64,000 nucleotides of DNA from Pseudomonadota bacterium (GCA_016713725.1 JADJOO010000018.1:1-64000); one strand, 5' to 3'; positions 15,723-24,412 are shown, numbered from the stretch's first letter. A program made the numbers and translations. The notes: generated from the letters alone by a model not told the origin.

Positions 15723-16912
15723 GCGAGCGGGGCGGCAGTCACGTGCCGGGCAGCGACGACGACACGGTCCTCGCGGTCTACGCCCAGCGTTCGACGGCGT
15801 CGCGTGGCCGTCGATTTGCCGAGCCACCGCCGCGGCATCGCACCGAATACCAGCGCGACCGCGACCGCATCGTGCATTCGACGGCGTTCCGCCGGCTCGT
15901 CTACAAGACGCAGGTCTTCGTCAATCACGAAGGCGACCTGTACCGCACGCGGCTCACGCATTCGCTCGAAGTCGCGCAGATCGCGCGCAGCGTGGCGCGG
16001 GCGCTCGGCCTGAACGAGCCGCTGGCCGAGGCGATCTGCCTCGCGCACGACCTCGGCCACACCCCGTTCGGCCACGCCGGGCAGGATGCGCTCAACGAGT
16101 GCATGCGCGACTTCGGCGGGTTCGAGCACAATCTGCAGTCGTTGCGGGTGGTGGACGAGCTCGAGGAGCGCTACGCCGAGTTTCCGGGCCTGAACCTCAC
16201 GTTCGAAGTGCGCGAAGGCATCCTCAAGCACTGCTCGGCGGCCAACGCCCGCAAGCTCGGCGAACTCGGCGAGCGGTTCCTGCAGCGGCTGCAGCCCGGT
16301 CTCGAGGCGCAGCTGGCGAACCTTGCGGACGAGGTCGCTTACAACAACCACGACGTCGACGACGGCATCCGCGCCGGGCTGATCACGATCGAGGACCTCT
16401 GCGGCTGTTCCATGTTCGGTCGCCAGTTCGAGCTCGTGCGCGGGCAGTACCCGCAACTGGGTGGGCGGCGCCTCGTGCACGAAGTCGTGCGCCGCATGAT
16501 CGACTACACGGTCAATGACCTCGTCGATGCCTCGACGGCCTCGCTGGCCAGCGCGGCACCGCAGTGCGTGGGCGAGGTGCGGTCGCGCTCGCAGCCGCTG
16601 CTCATGTTCAGTGATGGTGTCCGCGAAGAGCACCTCGAGCTCAAGCGCTACCTCCGCGAGCACCTCTACAAGCATTTCCGTGTGCTGCGCATGACGACCA
16701 AGGCGCAGCGCGTGGTGCGCGAGCTGTTCGATGCGATGTTCTGCGAGGTCAACCTGATGCCGACCGAGCACCAGGACGTCGCCCGCCGGCTCGAAGCCGC
16801 CGACGGCGAGCCCGGCCGCGCACGCGCCGTCGCCGACTACATCGCGGGCATGACCGACCGCTTCGCGATCCTCGAGCACCGCCGGCTGTTCAATCCTGCC
16901 GAACGGACCTGA
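15719..16912 (+). CDS. dgt: dGTPase-like deoxynucleoside triphosphate triphosphohydrolase
   Basis: 397 residues. HD-domain metal ligands are seen in RLTHSLEVAQIAR, AHDLGHTPFGHAG and, further on, LADEVAYNNHDVDDG. It fits the short dGTPase-like group found beside aroB in many proteobacteria, rather than the longer E. coli Dgt. It hydrolyses dNTPs to nucleosides and triphosphate; the exact substrate preference cannot be told. The start overlaps the aroB stop (ATGA), so the two are probably co-translated. Confidence 0.9.
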   Translation: MSERGGSHVPGSDDDTVLAVYAQRSTASRGRRFAEPPPRHRTEYQRDRDRIVHSTAFRRLVYKTQVFVNHEGDLYRTRLTHSLEVAQIARSVARALGLNEPLAEAICLAHDLGHTPFGHAGQDALNECMRDFGGFEHNLQSLRVVDELEERYAEFPGLNLTFEVREGILKHCSAANARKLGELGERFLQRLQPGLEAQLANLADEVAYNNHDVDDGIRAGLITIEDLCGCSMFGRQFELVRGQYPQLGGRRLVHEVVRRMIDYTVNDLVDASTASLASAAPQCVGEVRSRSQPLLMFSDGVREEHLELKRYLREHLYKHFRVLRMTTKAQRVVRELFDAMFCEVNLMPTEHQDVARRLEAADGEPGRARAVADYIAGMTDRFAILEHRRLFNPAERT

Positions 16913-16988
16913 CCCCCGTGAGGGCATGCCCCGACGCCCGGCCGGGGTCGGTCTGGTAGCATTCCCGGGCTTTTGCCGGAGTGACGCC

Positions 16989-17711
16989 TTGACCCCCAAG
17001 AACATCCCCGACCGGGAACGCCTCATCTTCGCCATGGACGTCGCCGACCCGCAGGCGGCGCGCCAGCTCGTCGAGCAGCTCGGCGAGTCCGTCGTCTTCT
17101 ACAAGCTCGGCCTCGAGCTGTTCATGTCCGGCGGCTACTTCGAATTGCTCGACTGGATGGTCGCGCGTGGCAAGAAAGTTTTTGTCGATCTCAAGTTCTT
17201 CGACGTGCCCGCGACGGTCGCCGCGGCGGTCAAGCAGCTGCGTAACCGGGGCGTCACGTTTGCAACGATCCACGGCAACCAGGCCATCATGGAGGCGGCA
17301 GCGGCGGCGAAGGGCGACGTGAAGATCCTCGCGGTCACGGTGCTCACGAGCCTCGACCGTGGCGACCTCGACGACCTCGGGTTCACCGTCGATGTCGAGA
17401 AGCTGGTGCTCTCCCGCGCCCGGCGCGCGCTCGAAGCCGGGTGCGACGGCGTCGTCTCGTCGGGACTCGAGGCGCCGATGCTGCGCGAGTTCATCGATCA
17501 CCGACTGCTCGTCGTTACACCGGGTATTCGTCCGGTCGAGAACAAGCCGGTGGACGACCAGAAGCGCACGGTCGACGTCGCCCAGGCCTTCGCCAACGGT
17601 GCCGATTATATCGTCGTCGGCCGACCGATCCGCGATGCCGCCGATCCGCGCGCAGCCGCCGAGGCCATTCAGGCGACCATTGCCCACTCCTTTGCCGGAG
17701 CACGCGCATGA
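16989..17711 (+). CDS. pyrF: Orotidine 5'-phosphate decarboxylase
   Basis: 240 residues from TTG 16989, chosen because GGAG (16978-16981) lies 7 bases before it and the family starts shortly before RLIFAMDV. An upstream in-frame ATG at 16926 would add an unlikely 21-residue leader. The active-site block is VFVDLKFFDVPATV (Lys and Asp of the DxKxxD array), and the phosphate-binding end is GADYIVVGRPI. Last step of UMP synthesis. Its stop overlaps the hemE start. Confidence 0.95.
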   Translation: MTPKNIPDRERLIFAMDVADPQAARQLVEQLGESVVFYKLGLELFMSGGYFELLDWMVARGKKVFVDLKFFDVPATVAAAVKQLRNRGVTFATIHGNQAIMEAAAAAKGDVKILAVTVLTSLDRGDLDDLGFTVDVEKLVLSRARRALEAGCDGVVSSGLEAPMLREFIDHRLLVVTPGIRPVENKPVDDQKRTVDVAQAFANGADYIVVGRPIRDAADPRAAAEAIQATIAHSFAGARA

Positions 17712-18784
17712 GCGCACCGCTGCAGAACGACCTGTTGCTGCGCGCGCTGCTGGGCCAGCCAACCCCCCGCACACCGGTCTGGATGATGCGCCAGGCCGGA
17801 CGCTACCTCCCGGAGTACCGCGCCACGCGTGCGAAGGCGGGCAGCTTCCTCCAGCTGTGCATGAATCCCGAGCTGGCCTGCGAAGTGACGCTGCAGCCAC
17901 TCGAGCGTTACCGGCTCGACGCGGCCATCCTGTTCTCGGACATCCTGACCGTGCCGCACGCGATGAACGTCGGCCTCTCGTTCGAGACCGGCGAAGGCCC
18001 GAAGATCGCGCGGCCGGTGCGCACGCCCGCCGACATCGACAAGCTGCCGATTCCGGATCCGGAAGGCGAACTGCGGTACGTGATGGATGCGGTCCGCACG
18101 ATTCGTCGCGAGCTCAGGGGCCGGGTGCCGCTGATTGGTTTCGCGGGCAGCCCGTGGACCGTCGGCACGTACATGGTCGAAGGCGGCAGCAGCAAGAACT
18201 TCGAGCACATCAAGGGCATGCTTTACGGCGCGCCGAAGGAACTTCACCGGCTGCTCGACGTGATCACCCGCGCAACGATTGCCTACCTCAACGGCCAGGT
18301 TGCCGCGGGCGCGCAGGCGGTCATGGTGTTCGATACGTGGGGCGGTGCGCTGACTCCCGCGGATTATCGCGAGTTCTCGTTGCGCTACATGCAGCGGATC
18401 GTCGACGGAGTGACGCGCGAAGCCGACGGCCGCCGCGTGCCTGTCATCCTCTACACGAAGGGTGGCGGCGGCTGGCTGGCCGAGATGGCGGCGACGGGTT
18501 GTGACGCGCTCGGCGTCGACTGGATGACCGACCTGGCCGACGCCCGTCGCGTCGTGCAGGACAAGGTTGCGCTGCAGGGCAACCTCGACCCGAGCGTGCT
18601 CTACGCACCGCCGCAACAGATCCGCGAGCAGGTGGGGCACGTGCTCGCAAGCTACGGCAAAGGCTCGGGCCACGTGTTCAACCTCGGCCACGGCATCCAT
18701 CCGGAAGTGAAGCCCGAGCACGCGCTCGCGATGATCGAGGCCGTGCACGAACTTTCTCCGCAATACCATGAGGAGAGGGGATAG
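17708..18784 (+). CDS. hemE: Uroporphyrinogen decarboxylase
   Basis: 358 residues, full length. Signature 1, WMMRQAGRYLPEY, is near the N-terminus and signature 2, GFAGSPWTVGTYMVEGG, is in the middle; the catalytic Asp is in the FSDILT block. It removes four carboxyl groups from uroporphyrinogen III to give coproporphyrinogen III. ATG 17708 overlaps the pyrF stop (ATGA). The final codons run into a G-rich repeat that continues past the stop at 18782-18784. Confidence 0.97.
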   Translation: MSAPLQNDLLLRALLGQPTPRTPVWMMRQAGRYLPEYRATRAKAGSFLQLCMNPELACEVTLQPLERYRLDAAILFSDILTVPHAMNVGLSFETGEGPKIARPVRTPADIDKLPIPDPEGELRYVMDAVRTIRRELRGRVPLIGFAGSPWTVGTYMVEGGSSKNFEHIKGMLYGAPKELHRLLDVITRATIAYLNGQVAAGAQAVMVFDTWGGALTPADYREFSLRYMQRIVDGVTREADGRRVPVILYTKGGGGWLAEMAATGCDALGVDWMTDLADARRVVQDKVALQGNLDPSVLYAPPQQIREQVGHVLASYGKGSGHVFNLGHGIHPEVKPEHALAMIEAVHELSPQYHEERG

Positions 18785-18965
18785 GGGATAGGGGATGGGG
18801 GTTAGTCGGAACGAAATAGCAGACGTTCGATGAAGCCCGCAAATTCTTGCTCTGACATCCCGATCCGAATGCGTCACGCTCCGGGAACCGACTCTGCACC
18901 TGACGCTACGAGTTCCGACTAACCCCCATCCCCAACCCCCATCCCCTAACCCCTTCCCCCCCCCC
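18773..18965. repeat. G-tract inverted repeat filling the hemE-ppa spacer
   Basis: From 18773 the + strand reads GAGAGG, then GGGGATA repeated, then GGGGATGGGGGTTAGTCGGA. A perfect 22-base arm (18791-18812) is repeated inverted at 18912-18933, and C-rich tandem units (CCCCAA/CCCCAT/CCCCTAA) continue to a run of ten C at 18956-18965. The 99 bases between the arms hold no gene. Each arm has at least four G runs, enough for a G-quadruplex on opposite strands. It looks like a small mobile or amplified repeat with inverted ends. Confidence 0.75.
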
Positions 18966-19571
18966 ATGGACATCAACAAGATCAGCATCGGCGCCGACCC
19001 GCCCAGCGACATCAACGTCCTGATCGAGATTCCGCAGGGCGGCGTGCCGGTCAAGTACGAGCTCGACAAGGAATCGGGCGCGCTGCGCGTCGACCGCTTC
19101 CTGCACACCGCGATGTACTATCCCGGCAACTACGGCTTCGTGCCGCACACGCTCTCGGGTGACGGCGATCCGGTTGACGTGATCGTGGTGGTACCGAGCC
19201 CGGTGGTGGCAGGCGCGATCGTGCGGGTGCGCCCGGTCGGCGCACTGCTGATGAAGGACGAGGCGGGCGACGACGAGAAGATCATCGCCGTCCCGGTCGA
19301 CAAGCTCCACCCGTTCTATTCGGGCGTGAAGTCGTACAAGGACCTGCCCATCACGCTCATCGACCAGATCGCGCACTTTTTCCAGCACTACAAGGACCTG
19401 GAGAAGGGCAAGTGGGTGACGATCGTGAACTGGGTGGGCACCGAGCGCGCCGAGAAGATGATCATCGAGGGCATCCACCGCGCGGCGGGCGCCGGCGATG
19501 ACGTGGCTGCGCACTACGTGGCGCAGCACTCGATGGCGGCCGCGTCGCGACGTTCCAGGAAGAAGCCGTAG
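18966..19571 (+). CDS. ppa: Inorganic pyrophosphatase, soluble (family I)
   Basis: 201 residues, slightly longer than E. coli Ppa. The signature DGDPVDV carries the metal-binding aspartates; YPGNYGFVP and the KWV block near the C-terminus fit family I. The last 20 residues (AAASRRSRKKP) are a basic tail absent from most homologues. The ATG directly follows ten C bases, so there is no Shine-Dalgarno sequence in the normal window, which is odd for an essential enzyme. No other in-frame start gives a better fit. Confidence 0.96.
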   Translation: MDINKISIGADPPSDINVLIEIPQGGVPVKYELDKESGALRVDRFLHTAMYYPGNYGFVPHTLSGDGDPVDVIVVVPSPVVAGAIVRVRPVGALLMKDEAGDDEKIIAVPVDKLHPFYSGVKSYKDLPITLIDQIAHFFQHYKDLEKGKWVTIVNWVGTERAEKMIIEGIHRAAGAGDDVAAHYVAQHSMAAASRRSRKKP

Positions 19572-19609
19572 TCGATGCTGATCAACAGAGTCGGCGATTG
19601 ATCAGATCA

Positions 19610-19637
19610 ACTTGACGTTTCACAGGAAACGTCAAGT
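19610..19637. terminator. Hairpin between convergent ppa and GIY-YIG genes
   Basis: ACTTGACGTTTC (19610-19621) pairs exactly with GAAACGTCAAGT (19626-19637) around the loop ACAG. It lies 38 bases after the ppa stop and overlaps the stop of the minus-strand gene, so it could end transcription from both sides, though there is no T tract. It also contains TTGACGT and ACGTCAA, the half-sites of the operators at 27286 and 32289, but 10 bases apart instead of 2. Confidence 0.5.
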
Positions 19638-20033
19638 CGAGCTGCACAATCGTCGACTCGTCAGGCTGGCCAGCCCGACATCGAGTGTCGCCGGCACCGT
19701 GGCCGTCGCTGCCGCAAAGCGCTCGAACCACGCAAGCTTCGCCGGTCGCGCCAGCGACTTCAATCGCACTTCCATCGAGGCGGCTGCGCTTCTGCTTTCG
19801 AACCAGACGACAGCGGCAAGCGCGTGTGGTCGGTTGGCCCGCGTAAACGCGGCTCCCTTGCCAGTCCGGTGAACTTCGAATCGCTCGTCAGGCGTCGGAC
19901 TGATGCCGATGTAGCTCTTGCCGCCTGCGCAATGCAGCAAGTAAACGGCCCAGGGCTTTGCGGCGGCGGCAGCGCCTGTGTCCGCGTCGGCGGGCTCCTC
20001 GCCGACCGCGCCGTCGTCAGCGCATGCGGCCAC
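19632..20033 (-). CDS. GIY-YIG nuclease-family protein
   Basis: 133 residues from GTG 20033. The domain (about 27-110) starts WAVYLLHCAGGKSYIGIS, a form of the GIY...YIG pair, followed by an Arg (DERFEVHR) and a Glu (SMEVRLKSL) in the usual catalytic order. This matches the small YhbQ/UPF0213-like group, whose function is not settled. The first 26 residues are low complexity and may not be translated. It overlaps the 3' end of the peptidase-like gene upstream by 17 bases. Confidence 0.75.
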   Translation of the reverse strand: MAACADDGAVGEEPADADTGAAAAAKPWAVYLLHCAGGKSYIGISPTPDERFEVHRTGKGAAFTRANRPHALAAVVWFESRSAAASMEVRLKSLARPAKLAWFERFAAATATVPATLDVGLASLTSRRLCSST

Positions 20034-21432
20034 GGTTGCCCATTGCTGCGTCGGTACCGAGCACCTGATCGATCGTCACCAGGTCCACCAGTCCGAGCGC
20101 GCCATACAGCGCTGGAATGATCTTTGCGGGCGGGTGCTTCCTGCGCAGCGCGGCCACCTTGACGGTGCCCGCACGGTACACCGGCAGGTACATGCGTCCC
20201 AGCAGCGGGTGACGGCCCCAGGCGCCCGACAGCTTGTCGGCGCGCTCGTCGGAGCAGAGGAATTCGTTGCGCAGTACGCCGCGCACCCTGTCCTGCGCCC
20301 AGTGCTTTTCCCACGTGAGGAACGACGACTGGTTCTTGGCGTCGTCCTGCAGCAGCGCGAGCAGGGTGCCGAGCTGCAGGTCGGCGCCAGGCAGCTCGTC
20401 GATTTCCGTGACGCCGTATGCCATCAGGATCGCATTGTTCGCAATGCCTTCCGACAGTGCCGCGCCGCGCGTGTTCATCGTGAGCACCGTCGCCTCGAAG
20501 CCCAGCTTGCGACGCGCGTACAACGCCTGGATCCACGCGAAGTTGGTCACGTGGCCGGGAACGACCTCGTGCGACACCAGCTGCATGAACTCGGGCACCG
20601 AAATCTCGAGCGCCGCGTTGATCTCGTAGTTTGCTTCGTACTGCGGCGAGCCGTCACGGTTGCGCGCGCGACCGATGTAATTCATCGAGCCCGAGAACCA
20701 GGCGTTCTCGATCGCGAGGAACTCGATGTTGGCGCGGGGCACGTCACGCAGCGCCCTGGGCAGATAAGGGACGAGGTGCTGGGCTGCGCCCGCGTCGAAC
20801 TGTGCGATGCACGCGTCGGCCAGCATGGCGATCGACTTCTTCGGCACCATGCGCTCGCGGCGCCATGGGTCCACGGCGGCGAGCAGCTTCGCCCGCGTGG
20901 CCGACCTGTAGCCTTGCTTCGCGAGCAACTCCGCGATTCGCTCACGCTTGGCCACGGGATCGGAAGGGGTCGGCGCGACGCCGGTGGACGCGGTCACGCA
21001 ACGCTCGTACGGCACGGTCTGCCCGCGCCCGAGCCGCTCCTGCACCAGGTCCCACATCACGCCCAGGCATTCGCACAGGCCTTGCAGGTACGCGCCACGT
21101 AATTGACCGGCGTTGCCTGCCGCTTCACTCAGCTTGCCGATGGCGGCTGGAATGTCGATGGCTTTCAGGTACGCATCGACAGCCGATACGTCGATCTTCC
21201 TGCCGGCAACGCCACCGCTCTGTCGGAGCTGCGCCGCCGCCGGATGTTGGTAGGCCCTGGGCAGCGGCTCGTCGGAGAACCAGGAGTCGGCGATGAAGCG
21301 ACCGGTGCCCGACGGGTTCATGACGTCGCCGCCCCACAGCGTGTCGATCCCGACAATTGCCGTGGCCGTGGCCTTCGTCAACGCGGTGACCGCTTGCGGT
21401 TGAAGTGACACGGTGGGCCCTTCCGGGTTCAT
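20017..21432 (-). CDS. DUF885-like zinc peptidase-family protein
   Basis: 471 residues from ATG 21432, which overlaps the stop of the small gene upstream (ATGA). The motif HEVVPGH fits the HExxPGH zinc site of DUF885 proteins, distant relatives of M32/M3-type peptidases; EGIANNAIL downstream may supply the third ligand. It has no signal peptide and is shorter than most DUF885 proteins (about 550-600 residues). The substrate is unknown; peptide or amino-acid-conjugate hydrolysis would fit the accessory block. Confidence 0.65.
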   Translation of the reverse strand: MNPEGPTVSLQPQAVTALTKATATAIVGIDTLWGGDVMNPSGTGRFIADSWFSDEPLPRAYQHPAAAQLRQSGGVAGRKIDVSAVDAYLKAIDIPAAIGKLSEAAGNAGQLRGAYLQGLCECLGVMWDLVQERLGRGQTVPYERCVTASTGVAPTPSDPVAKRERIAELLAKQGYRSATRAKLLAAVDPWRRERMVPKKSIAMLADACIAQFDAGAAQHLVPYLPRALRDVPRANIEFLAIENAWFSGSMNYIGRARNRDGSPQYEANYEINAALEISVPEFMQLVSHEVVPGHVTNFAWIQALYARRKLGFEATVLTMNTRGAALSEGIANNAILMAYGVTEIDELPGADLQLGTLLALLQDDAKNQSSFLTWEKHWAQDRVRGVLRNEFLCSDERADKLSGAWGRHPLLGRMYLPVYRAGTVKVAALRRKHPPAKIIPALYGALGLVDLVTIDQVLGTDAAMGNRGRMR

Positions 21433-21721
21433 CGCCTCTTGGGGGTGAACGCCTGCATCGTCATGTCCCTGACGAGCTGCGTCGCCTTCGGGTTGGGCAG
21501 TCCGTAGCGGGCAAAAAGTGCCAGGTGACTGCGCATCGCGATCATCGCTCCGGAAGGAGAGTCGGCGCTCTTGCAACACTGCTTCAGTCGCCCGTTCAGG
21601 TCCGTTGCAACCGCGGCAAGGGGGCGTTTGCGTTCGTCCTCACCGTACTCTTTTGGCTTGGAGAGACCCCACTCGACGGCCGTTGCGGCAATGTGATCAA
21701 GCCAGTGGAGGAGTGCGTCAT
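21429..21721 (-). CDS. Small conserved-looking protein, frame broken just after the ATG
   Basis: An open frame on the minus strand ends with TGA at 21429-21431, overlapping the next gene's ATG as ATGA. It encodes a plausible soluble protein: ALLHWLDHIAATAVEWGLSK, then KEYGEDERKR, then a Cys-Cys pair and MRSHLALFARYGLPNPKA, ending AFTPKRR. No start exists in this frame, but ATG 21721 is one base out of phase at its very beginning. With one added base the product is about 97 residues. I do not recognise the family. It seems translationally coupled to the peptidase-like gene. Confidence 0.5.
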
Positions 21722-22202
21722 GGTTTCGGGCGTTGCGTGTCTCGCCGGCTGGTGCGCCGGCAGCAGGAGTTTACCTCCTGCAACCAGCAGCACCACTGCC
21801 AGTGCCAGGATCAGGCCACGTCTCGGCAGTCGCTCCAGTCCAAGAGCTGTGCCGACCCAGCCTGCGAACAGCAGCAGCGGGCTGAGAAAGATACCGCGCC
21901 CGGTACCGGTGAGTCCCGACAGCAGGCCGATGGCCGCACCGCTGCCAACCGCGGCAACCAGGGGAATCTGCACGTTGCGCTCCGCCAGCGTCGATTCGCC
22001 GCCACGCGCGCGCCAGAAACGGTATGTGGTCAACGTCGCAACGATCAGGTTGAGCGCGAGCGCAGTGGGTCGCATGGTGGTGGGCGCCACGCCATGCAGA
22101 GCCATCGTCGCCAGGTAACCCGATGCGCCCGCGTGCCCTACGCTGCCGTAAAGCGCCGCGAGGCAGAAGAACGCAACGGCAAGGAGCAGTACCGGATGTC
22201 AT
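21596..22202 (-). pseudogene. Remnant of a TauE/SafE-family membrane exporter
   Basis: The first half matches TauE/SafE transporters (YGSVGHAGASGYLATMAL, ALALNLIVA, then SGLTGTGRGIFLSPLLLFAGW), and the end matches their last helix (LILALAVVLLVAGGKLLL). The family's middle, roughly 60-80 residues after LLLFAGW, is missing, so the two parts are joined by a deletion. The start is also out of frame: ATG 22202 reads MTSGTAP and only a 1-base shift reaches the conserved frame. The tail after KLLL overlaps the small gene at 21429-21721. Substrates of the family are sulfite or organosulfonates. Confidence 0.6.
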
Positions 22203-22246
22203 CCTGCGCAGTCCATCGACGCAGGGTGACCGCGTGGGTGCCCGGG

Positions 22247-23227
22247 TTATCCCCAGAGGCGAGCTTCGTTCGGGTAGACCCGGTCGCCGTCGTACTGAAA
22301 GCCGAACGGCCGGTCCGCCCGCAGGAACAAGGGCCCGTCCAGGTCGACGAAATGCACCAACTGCGCCAGCAGGAATCCGGGCGCCATCGCCAGCGACGTG
22401 CCCAGCATGTTGCCGACCATCAATCCGAGACCGCGTTGCCTGGCGCCCCGCGCAAGTGACATCGCCTCGGTCAGGCCGCCGGCCTTGTCCAGCTTGATGT
22501 TGACCATGCGGTAGCGCGTCGTGACGTGGTCGAAGTCTGCGGCGCTGAGGAAGGATTCATCGGCACACAGGGTAACCGGACAGTCGTAACCGGCGAGATC
22601 GGCGTCAGCCCCGCGGGGCAACGGTTGTTCGATCATCGTGACGCCCAGCGCCTGGAGTGATGGCGCAATGGACTTCAGCTGTGCGAGTGTCCACGACTGG
22701 TTGGCATCGATCACGAGCCGGGCGTCGGGACGCGCATTGCGGATCGCCTCGACGGTCTGCAACGGCTCATGCGCGCCAAGCTTGATCTTGAGCGTTGAAA
22801 AATCCCGGTAGCGTGTCGCGAACTCGGCGGCCCCGGCCGGGCTGGGCCATGATTCCAATGCTGTAAGTGGTCGTGACTGGCGCGTCCGGCACGTCGGGCG
22901 CTGCCACGCGCGGCGCCCGCTGCGTTTTGCCTCCAGGTCCCAGAGTGCGCAATCGACGGCGTTGCGCGCGCCTCCCGCTGGCAGCCATTCCGCGAGGGAC
23001 AGGCGGCGATCGAGTCGGCCCGGTTGCTTGCCGAGCAGGTCGCGCAGCTGGCCGGCCATGTGCTCCGCATCGTCCTGGACGTAGAAGACGCCGGACGCCT
23101 CGCCGCGGCCACAATGCTCGCCGTCGCGCAGCTCGACGACGAGGACGTCGACGTCCGGCCAGACGTGGTTGGCGATCCTGAACGGGGCGGCCAGGGGCCA
23201 GGTTTCGACGTGATAGCTGATCTGCAT
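22247..23227 (-). CDS. Dipeptide epimerase, enolase superfamily (DgcA/YcjG-like)
   Basis: 326 residues. The muconate-lactonizing-type barrel carries KIKLG (first catalytic Lys), VIDANQ, IEQPLP and CADES (metal ligands Asp, Glu, Asp) and NIKLDKAGG (second Lys). Such enzymes epimerise L-Ala-D/L-Glu or related dipeptides, or racemise N-acyl amino acids. Between EAKRSGRRAWQ and AAEFATRY the printed frame is nonsense, while a neighbouring frame reads APVTTTYSIGIMAQPG, the expected family sequence. Two compensating indels near 22905 and 22835 are inferred. The gene follows the DUF819 permease with a 45-base gap, probably in one operon. Confidence 0.82.
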   Translation of the reverse strand: MQISYHVETWPLAAPFRIANHVWPDVDVLVVELRDGEHCGRGEASGVFYVQDDAEHMAGQLRDLLGKQPGRLDRRLSLAEWLPAGGARNAVDCALWDLEAKRSGRRAWQRPTCRTRQSRPLTALESWPSPAGAAEFATRYRDFSTLKIKLGAHEPLQTVEAIRNARPDARLVIDANQSWTLAQLKSIAPSLQALGVTMIEQPLPRGADADLAGYDCPVTLCADESFLSAADFDHVTTRYRMVNIKLDKAGGLTEAMSLARGARQRGLGLMVGNMLGTSLAMAPGFLLAQLVHFVDLDGPLFLRADRPFGFQYDGDRVYPNEARLWG

Positions 23228-23272
23228 GACGGGCTTCGCTTGCGTTGTGAGGTTGTGTTCGATGGGGTTCGT

Positions 23273-24412
23273 TCAGGGCGTGAGCATCCGGTACACCGCC
23301 ATGCCGATGAAATTGGCGGCGGCGTTGCCCAGCAGGCCGCACATGAGGCCCGGCGCCACCAGCGATCTCCAGTGGAGGCTGCTGGCCATGGCCGCGGCCG
23401 TGGACGGACCGAGGACCGCCGCATTGGCCGCAATCAATGCCGTTGCCAGGTCGAAGCGGAAGACACGCGCGGCGATGCCGAGCACGACGAGGTGTATTGA
23501 TACGATGCACAACGCGAACGCGACCACCTCGAGGGCCGTACCCGTCAGCGTCCGCAGGTCGGTGATTGCGCCGATCACCGGCATGAACAGGTAGATCAAC
23601 AGGGTGCCGAGCGCTTCCGTGTCCCGCGTCCTGGCGAAATAGCCGGGGAACAGGTTGCCGATCGACAGCGCGACCACGGACACGACGAGCAGTGCCGACC
23701 GCCCGATGCCAAGTGCCGGAGCGATCGCGTACGAGACTGCAACGATGCCGGTCGCGAGCGTCAGGGCGATGAACACGCCATTCAGCGTGAGTGGCGGCGG
23801 CGCCGCCTGTGCGATCGCCGCCGGCTCGGCCTGCACCGAGTCCATCAGCGGTGACGGCACCAGGCGCCGCACCCAGCGGATGCCTGGCAGCAGCATGATG
23901 ACGGCCAGGAAAGCCAGCCCACCGACTGCATCCGCCGCAAAGGCAACCGACACGGCGTTTGGCGTGCTCCACTCGACCATCTGCGAGATGGCGAGCAGGT
24001 TGCTCGAGCCACCGATATAGGTACCCGCCATGACGGCGGACATTGCAGCGCGGTCCGCGCCCAGGTCGAAGAGCTCGCCGGCGACGAGCACGCCTGCCAG
24101 CGTGCCGAGGCAGGCAAACGCAAAGACTGCGAGCAGCGGCGCCCCCACACGGTAGATCTTGCGCAGGTCCGCGCCGAGCAGGAGCAGGGCAATCGCCAGC
24201 GGGACCAGGAAGGCTCCCAGCGTGTCATAGAGCGGTGCGGCGCTCGGAATGACGCCACCCGCCGTCAGCAGCATCGGTATCAACACCGCGAGCAATACCC
24301 CGGGCACCTTCTTGCCCCAGCGGGAACTGTCGATGGCGTAGCCGACGGCCGCAGATGCACACACGATGGCCAGCAGGATGTAGCTCGCGTCGGCGCTCAG
24401 GAGGGTTTGCAT
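23273..24412 (-). CDS. DUF819-family membrane protein (YjcL-like)
   Basis: 379 residues from ATG 24412 with about ten or eleven hydrophobic helices and almost no soluble part. It has two halves with similar motifs (AGTYIGGSSNLLAI in the first, AANAAVLGPSTAAAMA in the second), as in secondary transporters of this uncharacterised family. DUF819 genes often lie beside dipeptide epimerases, as here, suggesting uptake of a peptide or amino-acid derivative; this is inference. The start overlaps the stop of the C45 gene by 16 bases. Confidence 0.8.
   Translation of the reverse strand: MQTLLSADASYILLAIVCASAAVGYAIDSSRWGKKVPGVLLAVLIPMLLTAGGVIPSAAPLYDTLGAFLVPLAIALLLLGADLRKIYRVGAPLLAVFAFACLGTLAGVLVAGELFDLGADRAAMSAVMAGTYIGGSSNLLAISQMVEWSTPNAVSVAFAADAVGGLAFLAVIMLLPGIRWVRRLVPSPLMDSVQAEPAAIAQAAPPPLTLNGVFIALTLATGIVAVSYAIAPALGIGRSALLVVSVVALSIGNLFPGYFARTRDTEALGTLLIYLFMPVIGAITDLRTLTGTALEVVAFALCIVSIHLVVLGIAARVFRFDLATALIAANAAVLGPSTAAAMASSLHWRSLVAPGLMCGLLGNAAANFIGMAVYRMLTP

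Noticed and set aside
16926..16988. Upstream ATG for pyrF
   Set aside because: It would add 21 residues unlike the family, while TTG 16989 has a well-placed GGAG.
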